Source of the DNA: SZAS-79 sp963844255
GTDB taxonomy: Bacteria; Pseudomonadota; Gammaproteobacteria; Burkholderiales; SG8-39
Direction: 5' to 3'
Length of the DNA stretch: 64,000 nt
Assembly: GCA_963844255.1 (NCBI GenBank)
Contig: CAWJNP010000087.1
Location: forward strand, 124,001 to 188,000
Under the pieces are notes generated by a model. That model was not told the origin of the DNA. It saw only the letters and a list, made by a program, of their open reading frames with translations, and did no database searches. Position numbers and translations under genes: made by a program. Positions 1 to 8,476 of this stretch are shown here, piece after piece (position 1 is the stretch's first letter; each line of letters starts with the position of its first letter).

Positions 1-27
1 TTGCTCATGTTTCACTCCCTTCGATTG

Positions 28-43
28 AGCCCCTGCGGGGGCT
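28..43. terminator. Short GC-rich hairpin near the left edge
   Basis: AGCCCC and GGGGCT form a perfect 6-bp stem around a TGCG loop. No run of T follows on either strand, so it is at best a weak terminator for a gene outside the window or for the oxidoreductase ending at 220. I see nothing else in bases 1-219. Confidence 0.25.
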
Positions 44-219
44 ATTGCCGTGGTCCGGTTCTTCAGGAAATCCTTGAGGATTCGGACGCTTCCGAAAACA
101 ATTAGACGCGGCTTCAAAGGGTTGCGCAATGACAGATTCTTACAAATCGAGGCGCGGCGGGGCCGCATGTTGCGCGGCAACGACGCGGCAGGACAGCGGG
201 GTAAATCGGCGAAAAGGTG

Positions 220-1647
220 TCAGGCCGCCGCGGCAGCTTCGGCCAGCCTCAGGTGGGCGCCCTGGGCCAGCAGCGCACGCTGCAACTCGCCGATGTCGAT
301 GGCGCGCGGCGGCAGGCCGCGGTTCGCGGCAATGGCCGCTGCGGTGCCAGCGGCCTGGCCGGTGAGCCAGCACTGGGGAATTTCGCGCAGGAAGGAGTGC
401 GATGTTGCGTCGCACGCAATATGCCGGCCGCAGGCCAGCACGCCGTCGAGCGATTCCGGCACGAGGCTGCCGTACGGGATCGAGATATTCGGGAATTTGG
501 GCGAAAGGCAGGGCGAAACGCCGATTTCGTCGGCGTGGACCAGCCCCGTGGGCCACTGCGCGCGCGCGACGCGCGAAACGCCGGCGAGCCGGCGCGCATG
601 GCGCACCCCCAGCTGTGGCGCGCCGTAAAGCAGATACGCGTTCTCGAAGCCCGGCGCGTGGTTGCGATAGAACGCCAGGTGCTGCGCCATGAGTTGGCGC
701 GAGCGGATTTCCACCGTGGTCAGGTCATCGACGTCCAGCGCCGAGTAACCCGACTGTCGGGGGCCCATGTAAAGCGCGATGTCGTTGCGCCAGGAAACGA
801 AGGGTTTTTCGAAGAAGCGCAGTTCTTCGCGCCCGCGCTGCATGAACTGCGCAAACTGCTCAGGCTGGCCGGCCTTGAAATCGATCCAGCGTTCCATGTC
901 CACGCCGCCGAACAGCCACGAGGTGTTCATGCAGTGGTGGATGTCGGACTCCTCAATGTCGGTCTCGCAACGCGCGCCGGCCGCCGCGTGAAGGTCGCCG
1001 TCGCCCGTGGCGTCGACCACCACCTTCGCACGGACCGCCTGTCGTCCGGACTTGCTCTCGAAAATCGCGCCGCAGACCCGGCCTTCCTCGACCAGCGGGG
1101 CGGCGATCCACGCATGGTGGACCAGATGCACCTTGCGCTCGAGCAGCAGTTCCTGGGACAGGAGCTTGAGCCGCTCGGGATCGAGCGTCGGCGACCAGGT
1201 CACCACGCCGTGGAATGCACTCGTTCGCTGGGACCAGTAGGCTGCGCGGTCTGCATCGCGCGAACCCCATTCGCTCCGGTCCGGGCCGGCAACTGCGCCC
1301 GCAGGCAGGCGCGAAAACACCTCTTCGGCGAATCCGCGGATGACGAGGCGGCCCTCCCAGTCCGTCATCCGGTCGATCCAGATCACCAGGCCGCCGGTCG
1401 ACAGTCCGCCCAGGTGGTTGTATCGCTCGAGCAGCACCACGTCGGCACCCATGCGCGCGGCCGCAGCGGCTGCCGCGGTACCGGACGGTCCGCCGCCGGC
1501 GACGAGCACGTCGCATTCACGGTAGACCGGTGTCTCGCGCGCCGCTTCGCGCACGCTGCCCAGATTCAACCGCGCGCGCGCGCCGCCTTCCCTGCCCCGG
1601 AACATCTCGGACACGAAAAACTGCTCGTCGGGATTCTTCTCGGCCAT
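220..1647 (-). CDS. FAD-dependent oxidoreductase (FAD_oxidored family)
   Basis: A 475-residue flavoprotein. The dinucleotide-binding motif GGGPSG lies at residues 51-56, preceded by DVLVA and followed about 20 residues later by the acidic end of the second strand (VVLLERYNHLGG). The C-terminal part has the usual FAD-closing segment LACGRHIACDATSHS and a final helix rich in Ala. This matches the PF12831-type FAD-dependent oxidoreductases, whose substrates are mostly unknown. I chose the ATG at 1647 because GGAG lies 8-9 bases upstream and the product starts just ahead of the flavin domain; an open frame extends upstream without family-like sequence. It is divergent from the GGT-family gene, sharing a 139-base region, so the two may be co-regulated. 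The substrate cannot be read from the sequence. Confidence 0.85.
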   Translation of the reverse strand: MAEKNPDEQFFVSEMFRGREGGARARLNLGSVREAARETPVYRECDVLVAGGGPSGTAAAAAAARMGADVVLLERYNHLGGLSTGGLVIWIDRMTDWEGRLVIRGFAEEVFSRLPAGAVAGPDRSEWGSRDADRAAYWSQRTSAFHGVVTWSPTLDPERLKLLSQELLLERKVHLVHHAWIAAPLVEEGRVCGAIFESKSGRQAVRAKVVVDATGDGDLHAAAGARCETDIEESDIHHCMNTSWLFGGVDMERWIDFKAGQPEQFAQFMQRGREELRFFEKPFVSWRNDIALYMGPRQSGYSALDVDDLTTVEIRSRQLMAQHLAFYRNHAPGFENAYLLYGAPQLGVRHARRLAGVSRVARAQWPTGLVHADEIGVSPCLSPKFPNISIPYGSLVPESLDGVLACGRHIACDATSHSFLREIPQCWLTGQAAGTAAAIAANRGLPPRAIDIGELQRALLAQGAHLRLAEAAAAA

Positions 1648-1786
1648 GCTGTTCTCCGTGGGGTTGATGGAGGTTGCGGCCATTGTAGTGCAGCCTCGTC
1701 GTCCGGCACCGTGGTGCAGCCGGCTTGCGCGGATGCCGCCAAACCGGGAACATCCGCGTCTTTGCCCGACCCATCGCAGGAAACTC

Positions 1787-3389
1787 ATGATCCATACAAG
1801 TTACGCGCGTCGCGGCATTGCCGTGGCCTCGCATTCGCTGGCGGCACAGTCGGCAGCCGCCGTGCTGCGTGAGGGCGGCAACGCCATCGAGGCGATGGTT
1901 TCGGCGGCGGCCACCATTGCAGTGGTCTATCCGCACATGACCGGCATCGGCGGCGATGCGTTCTGGCTCATTTCGCTGCCTGGGGAGAAGCCCGTCGCCA
2001 TCGATGCCTGCGGACCCGCTGCGGCGGCCGCCTCGATCGGGTATTACCGGGCGCAGGGCCTGACATCGATCCCGCCGCGCGGTCCGATGGCCGCCAATAC
2101 CGTCGCCGGCACGATCGCGGGCTGGGACTGTGCGCTGGGGATTTCGCGCACGCGCTGCGGGGGCAGGCTGCCACTCTCACGCCTGCTCGCGGATTCGATC
2201 TGCTATGCCGGGCGCGGCGTGCCCGTGACCCTGAGCCAGGAGATGAATACGCGCGGCAAGCGTGCGGAACTGGAAGGCGTGATGGGTTTCGCCGACCGGT
2301 TCATGCCCGAGGGGCAGGCGCCGTTGCGCGGTGCCCTGTTCGCACAGACGACACTGGGCGCGACGATGCAGCAGCTCGCACAGGCAGGTCTGGATGATTT
2401 CTATCGCGGCGACCTCGCGCGCTCGATCGCAAAGGATCTGGCAGCCGCCGGCAGCCCGCTGGCACTTGCCGACCTGGAGGCCTATGTCGCGCGCGAAGTC
2501 GAGCCGCTGACGCTCGCGCATTCGACCGGAACGCTCTACAACATGACGCCACCGACCCAGGGCGTGATCTCGCTCGCGATCCTCGGGATCCTCGACCGGC
2601 TGGGCCTCGCGAAATTCGAAGCCGACAGCGCGGACCACGTGCACGCCATTGTCGAGGCGACCAAGCAGGCGTTTCTGGAAATCCGCGACAAGCACGTGAC
2701 CGATCCCGCGCACATGACCCGTCGAGCCCCAGTCACTGCTCGACGATGCCGGCCTGCAGGCGCTCGCCGCGAACATCGACATGAAGAAGGCGCTGCCCTG
2801 GGGCGGCAAGTCCAAGCCCGGTGGAACGGTCTGGATGGGCGTGATCGACGGCGAGGGGCGGGCGGTGAGTTTCATCCAGAGCATCTACCATGAGTTCGGA
2901 TCGGGCCTGGTGCTGCCCGGGTCGCATATCAACTGGCAGAACCGCGGATGCAGCTTCTCGTTGAACGAGACGGCGGTGAACAGCCTGCGGCCCGGCAAGA
3001 AGCCGTTTCACACACTGAACCCGGCGCTGGCCCGGCTGCGGGACGGACGCACTCTGGTGTATGGCACCATGGGCGGCGACGGCCAACCCCAGACCCAGGC
3101 CGCGGTATTCACGCGCTATGCGGTGTTCAACCAGACCGTGCAGCGCGCCATCAGTGCCCCACGCTGGCTGCTCGGGCGCACCTGGGGCTCGGCCTCCGAG
3201 ACGCTGAAACTCGAAGCACGCATTGGTGCAGCGCTCATAGAAGACCTGCGATCCCGCGGCCATGACGTTGAAGTGCTGGGAGATTTCGAAGAGACGATGG
3301 GGCACGCCGGCGCACTTGTGCGGCATCCGAACGGCGCGCTGGAGGGTGGATTCGATCCTCGCGGCGACGGAAGCGTCGCGGGATTCTGA
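1787..3389 (+). CDS. Gamma-glutamyltransferase-family Ntn-hydrolase (possible oxamate amidohydrolase), frameshifted
   Basis: About 533 residues if one extra C in the CCC at 2718-2720 is ignored. The N-terminal part has GGNAIEAMVSAAATIAVVYP and MTGIGGDAFW, as in gamma-glutamyltransferases. The C-terminal part has GGTVWMGVIDGEGRAVSFIQ, where the Thr near residue 346 should be the autocatalytic nucleophile of the small subunit, followed by SIYHEFGSG. No secretion signal is evident, unlike periplasmic GGT. Family members with this motif set include HpxW, which hydrolyses oxamate to oxalate and ammonia in purine catabolism. That reading is attractive because an oxamate carbamoyltransferase cluster lies 25 kb away, but it is inference. 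The start ATG at 1787 is preceded by AGGAAA. Confidence 0.75.
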
Positions 3390-3479
3390 CCCGGACATTC
3401 TGCTAGTGGAAAGAACACTCCACATGGGTTAAAGTTTTGAAGCCCGCACGAACAAGGGCACGCCGCACGGGGGAACCGC

Positions 3480-3716
3480 ATGTACGCAATAGTCTACAAA
3501 ACCGACGGCTTTCCGATCTGTCGCCAGATTGACGGAGTGTCGCCGGATCCTGTCGTAACCTGGACCAATGAATCGGACGCGAAGACCTTCATCACGTCCA
3601 AGGGCGGCGAGGCCGATTTTCAGCCGGTCGCCATTACCGACGATGCGATGGATCAGATCGCGAAGGCCATGGGCTGCCCGGTCGAATCGCTGACTTTCGA
3701 TCCCTATCCAGGATGA
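3480..3716 (+). CDS. Small conserved-looking hypothetical protein
   Basis: A 78-residue acidic soluble protein beginning MYAIVYKTDGFPICRQ. It has no membrane segment, signal peptide or cysteine pair beyond isolated Cys residues. The start is preceded by GGGGGAACC, a plausible ribosome binding site. It stands alone after the GGT-family gene and converges on panC. The predicted alternation of beta strands and one helix resembles a small ferredoxin-like or DUF fold, but I do not recognise the family. Confidence 0.5.
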   Translation: MYAIVYKTDGFPICRQIDGVSPDPVVTWTNESDAKTFITSKGGEADFQPVAITDDAMDQIAKAMGCPVESLTFDPYPG

Positions 3717-3733
3717 ACTGCGCGGGATGAACG

Positions 3734-3752
3734 GCGCGGCCTGAAGCCGCGC
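3734..3752. terminator. GC-rich hairpin between convergent genes
   Basis: GCGCGGC and GCCGCGC form a 7-bp stem with a CTGAA loop between the ends of the 78-residue gene and panC. There is no T tract, so it may act as a transcription pause or mRNA-end structure rather than a classic intrinsic terminator. Confidence 0.35.
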
Positions 3753-3754
3753 GC

Positions 3755-4579
3755 TCAGAACTCCAGGTTGTCTATCAGACGCGTCGCGCCCAGCCGTGCT
3801 GCTCCCAGCACGACGCGCTGCGTATCGGCCGCCGTAGCCGGTGCGAAATCCGCAGACCGCCGCACGGAAATGTAATCCGGCGTCCAGCCGGCGTCTGCAA
3901 GCCTGCGCATGGCCTGCGCACACAGCGCCTCAAGGTTGGGTTCGCCGGCGAGAACGCTTGTTCGCAGTGCCGAGAGCTCGGCATGCAGGCGCGGTGCTTC
4001 GACGCGTTCGCCCGCGGACAGGTAGCGATTGCGCGAGCTCATTGCCAGCCCGTCGGGTTCGCGCACCGTTTCGCCCGCGACGATGCGCAGCGGCAGGTCG
4101 AACTGTTCGACCAAGCTGCGCACGACCATCAGCTGCTGGTAGTCCTTCTTGCCGAAGACCGCCACATCGGGCTGCATGCAGTTCAGCAGCTTGAGCACCA
4201 CGGTGGCCACGCCATGGAAGAAGCGCGGCCGGAAGGCGCCCTCGAGCTCCTCGGCAAATCCGGGCGGCGTGACGATGCAGGTCTGGGGCTGCGGATAGAG
4301 CACGCGCTCGTCAGGCGCAAACAGCAGTTCCACACCCTCGGCACGCAGCATCTCGCAGTCGTTCTCGAAGGTGCGCGGATAGCTGTCGAAATCCTCGGTC
4401 GGGGCGAATTGCAGGCGGTTCACGAAAATGCTCGCGGCCACGTGGGTCGCCTCCGTGCGCGCCTGCCTCACCAGCGCGATATGCCCGGCGTGCAGGCCGC
4501 CCATGGTCGGCACGAACGCAAGCGCACCGAGCGTCGCGCGCGCCTTGCGCAGTTCGACAATCGACCTGGCAATCAGCAT
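3755..4579 (-). CDS. panC: Pantothenate synthetase
   Basis: A 274-residue cytoplasmic enzyme that joins D-pantoate and beta-alanine using ATP, the last step to pantothenate. Diagnostic motifs are FVPTMGGLHAGHIALV near the N-terminus (the ATP-binding HxGH-type signature), SIFVNRLQF, DVAVFGKKDYQQLMVVR in the middle and AMSSRNRYLSAGER towards the C-terminus. Length fits the family. The usual SIFVNPLQF Pro is Arg here, a minor change. It is transcribed in the same direction as the deoxynucleoside kinase, folK and pcnB and ends the operon. Confidence 0.95.
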   Translation of the reverse strand: MLIARSIVELRKARATLGALAFVPTMGGLHAGHIALVRQARTEATHVAASIFVNRLQFAPTEDFDSYPRTFENDCEMLRAEGVELLFAPDERVLYPQPQTCIVTPPGFAEELEGAFRPRFFHGVATVVLKLLNCMQPDVAVFGKKDYQQLMVVRSLVEQFDLPLRIVAGETVREPDGLAMSSRNRYLSAGERVEAPRLHAELSALRTSVLAGEPNLEALCAQAMRRLADAGWTPDYISVRRSADFAPATAADTQRVVLGAARLGATRLIDNLEF

Positions 4580-4607
4580 CTGGGGCTCCTCCCGGATCCG
4601 GGCCGGT

Positions 4608-5243
4608 TCATCCGCCGCTGTTGAAGAATTCGCGCCGGCTGCGCATGGTCGCGATCCGGTGCATCAGCAGTTCGAGGTCTTCCTCGCGGTCGGCAAAATT
4701 CAGATTCTCTGAATTGACGATGAGCACCGGCGCCGCCGTGTAGTGGTAGAAAAAGCGCGTGTAGGTCTCCGCCAGCAGGGCAAGATACTCCTCGCTGACC
4801 GGGCGTTCGAAAGCGACATTCCGGCGGCGCACCCGGCCGATCAGGGTATCGGGCTGCGCCTGCAGGTAGATCACGAGATCGGGCTGCGGTGCCTGCGGCT
4901 TCAGGGTTTCGAAGATCCGGTCATACAGCGCCAGTTCCTCGCCCGACAGGGTGATGCGGGCGAACAGCGGATCCTTGTCCAGCAGGAAATCAGCCACCGT
5001 CACGTGGCTGAACATGTCGAGTTGCGCCAGGGGTTCGAGCTGCTTGGCGCGCTGGAACAGGAAGAACAGTTGCGTGGGCAGCGCAAACCGCGCCATGTCC
5101 TCGTAGAACCGGGCAAGGAACGGATTTTCCATCGGCTGCTCGAGGAGCATTTCGGCGGACAGCCTGCCGGCCAGTTTCTTTGCCAGGCTCGTCTTGCCGA
5201 CGCCGATCGGCCCTTCGACGACGATGTATTTTAGGTTTTCCAC
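4608..5243 (-). CDS. Deoxynucleoside kinase family protein
   Basis: A 211-residue P-loop kinase. GPIGVGKTSLAKKL near residues 11-24 is the Walker A site. DLVIYLQAQPDTLIGRVRRR is the typical lid region with the Arg cluster, and ERPVSEEYLALLAETYTRFF follows as in bacterial deoxyadenosine/deoxyguanosine kinases. It should phosphorylate deoxynucleosides for salvage; the base preference cannot be assigned. It sits between folK and panC, a common betaproteobacterial arrangement that has no clear pathway logic but is strongly conserved. Confidence 0.85.
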   Translation of the reverse strand: MENLKYIVVEGPIGVGKTSLAKKLAGRLSAEMLLEQPMENPFLARFYEDMARFALPTQLFFLFQRAKQLEPLAQLDMFSHVTVADFLLDKDPLFARITLSGEELALYDRIFETLKPQAPQPDLVIYLQAQPDTLIGRVRRRNVAFERPVSEEYLALLAETYTRFFYHYTAAPVLIVNSENLNFADREEDLELLMHRIATMRSRREFFNSGG

Positions 5244-5291
5244 GCTAGGCCGAATATACCTTGCCGGAGATGCACCGCACCGGTCGGAAAC

Positions 5292-5807
5292 TCAGTCGAT
5301 TCTTGCGCAAACCTGCGCATCCAGCGCATCCAGTGCCGCAAGGCAGCCGGCGGCGGTGCCACGACCGGGGATCAGGGCCGTCGGCGCGATCTCAAGCAGC
5401 GGCAGGAGCACAAACGCGCGCTCATGCATTCGCGGATGGGGCAGCGTGAGCGCCGGCGTGACACGTACCGTGTCCTCAAAAAGGAGCAGGTCGAGGTCGA
5501 GCGTGCGGGGGGCGTTCGGAAAGCTGCGGTCGCGCGCATGCGCCGATTCGATGCGCTGCAGCTCGCCGAGCAGGGCCTCCGGGGACAACCCGGTCTCGAT
5601 CTTCGCGACCGCATTGATGAAGTCCGGCTGATTCGCGTAGCCGACCGGCGCAGAGCGCCAGAGCGACGAGCGCGCCAGGAGCGAAGACTGCGGAAGCTGC
5701 GCCAGTTCGTCGAAGGCGCGGCGCACCTGCGATTCCGGGTTGTCCAGATTGGCGCCCAGGCCGACATACGCGGCGGCCCTCGCCCGGGTCGTTCCGGGTT
5801 CGCTCAC
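5292..5807 (-). CDS. folK: 6-hydroxymethyl-7,8-dihydropterin pyrophosphokinase
   Basis: A 171-residue enzyme of folate synthesis that transfers pyrophosphate from ATP to hydroxymethyl-dihydropterin. The family motifs are AAYVGLGANLDNPESQVRRA at the N-terminus and the signature FPNAPRTLDLDLLLF with its catalytic Asp pair. The start chosen is the GTG at 5807, whose last bases overlap the pcnB stop (GTGA), implying translational coupling. A much longer open frame upstream is only read-through of pcnB sequence in another frame. Confidence 0.93.
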   Translation of the reverse strand: MSEPGTTRARAAAYVGLGANLDNPESQVRRAFDELAQLPQSSLLARSSLWRSAPVGYANQPDFINAVAKIETGLSPEALLGELQRIESAHARDRSFPNAPRTLDLDLLLFEDTVRVTPALTLPHPRMHERAFVLLPLLEIAPTALIPGRGTAAGCLAALDALDAQVCARID

Positions 5808-7159
5808 GCGTCGCGTTCGGATCCCGTGTCGTGCTCCGGCGCGGCCGACGATGCCGCCCCATCGGCCGGCTTCTTGCGCCGGCGGCGGCGCCGTGTTTTC
5901 GGGCCGCTGTCGGGCTGGAGCATCGCCCTGCGTGTTTCTTCTTCGGCACTCTGGAAGGAACGCCACCAGATTTCGAGCTCCTCCGGAACCTCGCCGCTGG
6001 CGGCGCGCAGCGCAAGGAAATCGTAGGCCATGCGAAATCGCGGCGACTCGAGCAGCCGGTAGGGCCGCTGGCCGGAGCGCTGCTCGAAGCGCGGCTGCAT
6101 GGTCCACACTTCGCGCATGGTGGAGGTGAGTTTGCGGGTGATCGCCAGCTTCTCGCACTGGGTTTCGAGCACCTCGTCCATGGCGGCTTCGAGCGCGGGA
6201 ACCGCGCGTTCGCCTTTCTTCTCGCGCGCCTTCGAAGCGGCCAGGACTTCATGCCAGAGCAGCGCCGCGAACAGGAACGCCGGTGACACCGACCGGTCGG
6301 TCTTGATCCGCTCGTCGGTCTGGGCGAGCGCCAGGGTCACGAAACGCTCGCCCAGCGGCTGGTCGAGGATCACGTCGAGCAGCGGCAGCAGGCCCTGCGA
6401 CAGGCCTTCATCGCGCAGGCGACGTACGCATGCACTGGCGTGTCCCGACAGCAGGAGTTTCAGCATTTCGTCGAACAGGCGTGCGGGCGGGACATTGCCG
6501 ATCAGCGGGGCGAGCTTCTTGATCGGCGCCCGCGTTCCCGCCTCGATCGACAGGCCGAGCTTGGCTGCGAGCCGCACGGCGCGCAGCATGCGCACCGGGT
6601 CTTCGCGGTAGCGTGCCGCCGGGTCGCCGATCGCGCGCATGGTCCGCTTTTTCAGGTCCGAGAGGCCTTCGTGATAGTCGATGATCTCCTCGGTGGCGGG
6701 GTCGTAGTAGAGCGCATTGACGGAGAAATCGCGCCGCAGGGCGTCTTCCTCTGCGGTGCCGAACACGTTGTCGCGCAGCACGCGGCCGTGCTCGTCCTTC
6801 TGCGCGTCGCCGGTGTCCGCAGCGCGGAAGGTCGATACCTCGATCGTCTCTTGGTTGAGGATCACGTGGACGATGCGAAAGCGCCGGCCGATGAGGATCG
6901 CGCGGCGGAACAGCGGCTTCACCTGTTCGGGACGCGCGTCGGTGGCGACGTCGTAGTCCTTGGGCGTGGCGCCTAGCAGCAGGTCGCGCACCGCCCCGCC
7001 GACCACGTAGGCGGAAAACCCGGCATCGTGCAGGACGCTGCAGACCCGCAGCGCGACCGGGCTGATGCTGTTGCGGTCGATGCCGTGCTTGGCGCGCGGG
7101 ATGCGTTTCGGGCCGGCTGCCTTGAGGCCGAGCACCTTGCGGATGAACTTCTTGATCAT
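5804..7159 (-). CDS. pcnB: Poly(A) polymerase I
   Basis: A 451-residue class II nucleotidyltransferase that adds poly(A) to RNA 3' ends and promotes RNA decay. FSAYVVGGAVRDLLLG and KDYDVATDARPEQ carry the GG and DxD catalytic motifs; RRFRIVHVI and RRDFSVNALYYDP are the following poly(A)-polymerase/CCA-enzyme signatures. The very basic C-terminal tail (RRRRRRKK) is typical of PcnB and separates it from CCA-adding enzymes. It overlaps folK and lies 13 bases downstream of the HAD phosphatase gene, so the block is probably one operon. Confidence 0.93.
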   Translation of the reverse strand: MIKKFIRKVLGLKAAGPKRIPRAKHGIDRNSISPVALRVCSVLHDAGFSAYVVGGAVRDLLLGATPKDYDVATDARPEQVKPLFRRAILIGRRFRIVHVILNQETIEVSTFRAADTGDAQKDEHGRVLRDNVFGTAEEDALRRDFSVNALYYDPATEEIIDYHEGLSDLKKRTMRAIGDPAARYREDPVRMLRAVRLAAKLGLSIEAGTRAPIKKLAPLIGNVPPARLFDEMLKLLLSGHASACVRRLRDEGLSQGLLPLLDVILDQPLGERFVTLALAQTDERIKTDRSVSPAFLFAALLWHEVLAASKAREKKGERAVPALEAAMDEVLETQCEKLAITRKLTSTMREVWTMQPRFEQRSGQRPYRLLESPRFRMAYDFLALRAASGEVPEELEIWWRSFQSAEEETRRAMLQPDSGPKTRRRRRRKKPADGAASSAAPEHDTGSERDA

Positions 7160-7172
7160 GCCTCCTGGGAAT

Positions 7173-7841
7173 CTATCTGAGCGAAATGACGGGCCAGCCC
7201 CGGCGCGCCGCTTCGGCCGCCAGCGTCGGATCGGGATCCACGGCCACCGGCTGTTTTACCAGAGAAAGCAGCGGAAGGTCGTTTTGCGAGTCGCTGTAGA
7301 ACGTGCTGCGTGCATAGTCCTCCATCGCCCGGCCGAGTCCGGCCAGCCAATCCTTCACCCGCACGATCTTGCCTTCGCGAAAGCAGGGTGTGCCCGCCAC
7401 CCGGCCGGTGTAGCGGCCATCCCGGCACTCGGGCTCGGTGGCAATCAGGTGCGGTACCCCGAACGCCTCGGCAATCGGTGCGGTGACGAAGCTGTTGGTG
7501 GCGGTGACCACCGCGCACAGGTCGCCCGCGTCCAGGTGGCGGCGGACGAGGTCGATGGCCGCTCGCCCCATCATCGGGCGGATGCGCGTTTCCATGAATT
7601 CGGCGTGCCAGCGGGCGAGGTCCTCGGGCGTGTGGCGCGCGAGCGGCTCGAGCGCGAATTCGAGGTAGGCGTCGATGTCCAGCGTGCCGGCCTTGTACTG
7701 CTCGAAGAAGGCATTGTTGCGCGCCTCGTACTCGTCGCGATCGAGGATGCCGCGGTCGATCAGGAACTGGCCCCACTCATAGTCGCTGTCGCCCTGCAGC
7801 AGCGTGTTGTCGAGGTCGAACAGGGTCAGGCTCACCGGCAT
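7173..7841 (-). CDS. HAD-IB family phosphatase
   Basis: A 222-residue member of the haloacid dehalogenase superfamily, subfamily IB, as in SerB and lysophospholipid phosphatases. LTLFDLDNTLLQGDSDYEWG holds the nucleophile Asp motif DxDxT, AVVTATNSFVTAPIAEAFGV the second motif, and YSDSQNDLPLL the metal-binding DxxND-type motif. The start ATG overlaps the hda stop as TGATG, and a GTG lies one codon earlier at 7844. The substrate is unknown; homologues at this locus in betaproteobacteria are simply called HAD hydrolases. Confidence 0.85.
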   Translation of the reverse strand: MPVSLTLFDLDNTLLQGDSDYEWGQFLIDRGILDRDEYEARNNAFFEQYKAGTLDIDAYLEFALEPLARHTPEDLARWHAEFMETRIRPMMGRAAIDLVRRHLDAGDLCAVVTATNSFVTAPIAEAFGVPHLIATEPECRDGRYTGRVAGTPCFREGKIVRVKDWLAGLGRAMEDYARSTFYSDSQNDLPLLSLVKQPVAVDPDPTLAAEAARRGWPVISLR

Positions 7842-8476
7842 CACTCGGCGTCCGCGAGCGCTTCGCGCACCAGCGGGATCGTGACCGGGCGCTGGCGGGA
7901 CAGCGAATAGGTATCGAGCTGCGCGAGGATGGCCTCGAGTGAGTGCAGGTCGCGGCGCACGTGGGTCAGCAGGTAGGCGACGACCTCGTCCGGAATCCGC
8001 ATCCCGCGGCGCGCGGCCGCATCGCGCAGGTAGGCGGATTTTTCGGCATCGCTGAGAGGCTTGACCTGGTAGACCAGGCCCCAGGCCAGGCGGCTCTTGA
8101 GGTCGTCGCGCAGCGCGAGCTGGGCGGGCGGAACGGGCCCGGCGGCCAGCACGGTGCCTGCCGCGCGCTCGCCGCCCGTTTCACGCGCCTCGTTGATGCG
8201 ATTGAACAGTGCGATCTGTCCGTCGGCGTCCAGCGTCTCCACGTCGTCGGCCAACACCAGGCGGGCGGGTTGGTGCGCGGCCCGCAGCGTGGCGCCAAGC
8301 AGGTGGCTGCGGCCCGAACCGGGCGCACCCCAGAGGTAGACCACGGTTTCGCGCAGCCGTCCGGCGGCCAGTTCGCGCAGGCTGTCGAGCAACTCGGCGT
8401 TGTCGCCTTCCACGAATCCCTCGAAGGTCGGCTCGGGCTGCGGCGAGATCTCGAGCACCAGCTGCCGCATGCTCAT
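7841..8476 (-). CDS. hda: DnaA regulatory inactivator Hda
   Basis: A 211-residue AAA+ protein related to the ATPase domain of DnaA. After an N-terminal clamp-binding-type segment (MRQLVLEIS), there is YLWGAPGSGRSHLLGA (Walker A variant), LVLADDVETLD (Walker B) and a C-terminal lid helix (RRDLHSLEAILAQLDTYSL) as in Hda. With the sliding clamp it stimulates ATP hydrolysis by DnaA and so restrains re-initiation. The start overlaps the stop of the upstream permease gene (ATGA), and its stop overlaps the HAD gene, indicating coupled translation. Confidence 0.92.
   Translation of the reverse strand: MSMRQLVLEISPQPEPTFEGFVEGDNAELLDSLRELAAGRLRETVVYLWGAPGSGRSHLLGATLRAAHQPARLVLADDVETLDADGQIALFNRINEARETGGERAAGTVLAAGPVPPAQLALRDDLKSRLAWGLVYQVKPLSDAEKSAYLRDAAARRGMRIPDEVVAYLLTHVRRDLHSLEAILAQLDTYSLSRQRPVTIPLVREALADAE

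Noticed and set aside
217..1872. A 551-codon open frame opposite the FAD oxidoreductase gene
   Set aside because: It mirrors the real gene codon by codon and has a composition (Arg, Gln, His rich) typical of antisense reading in G+C-rich DNA.
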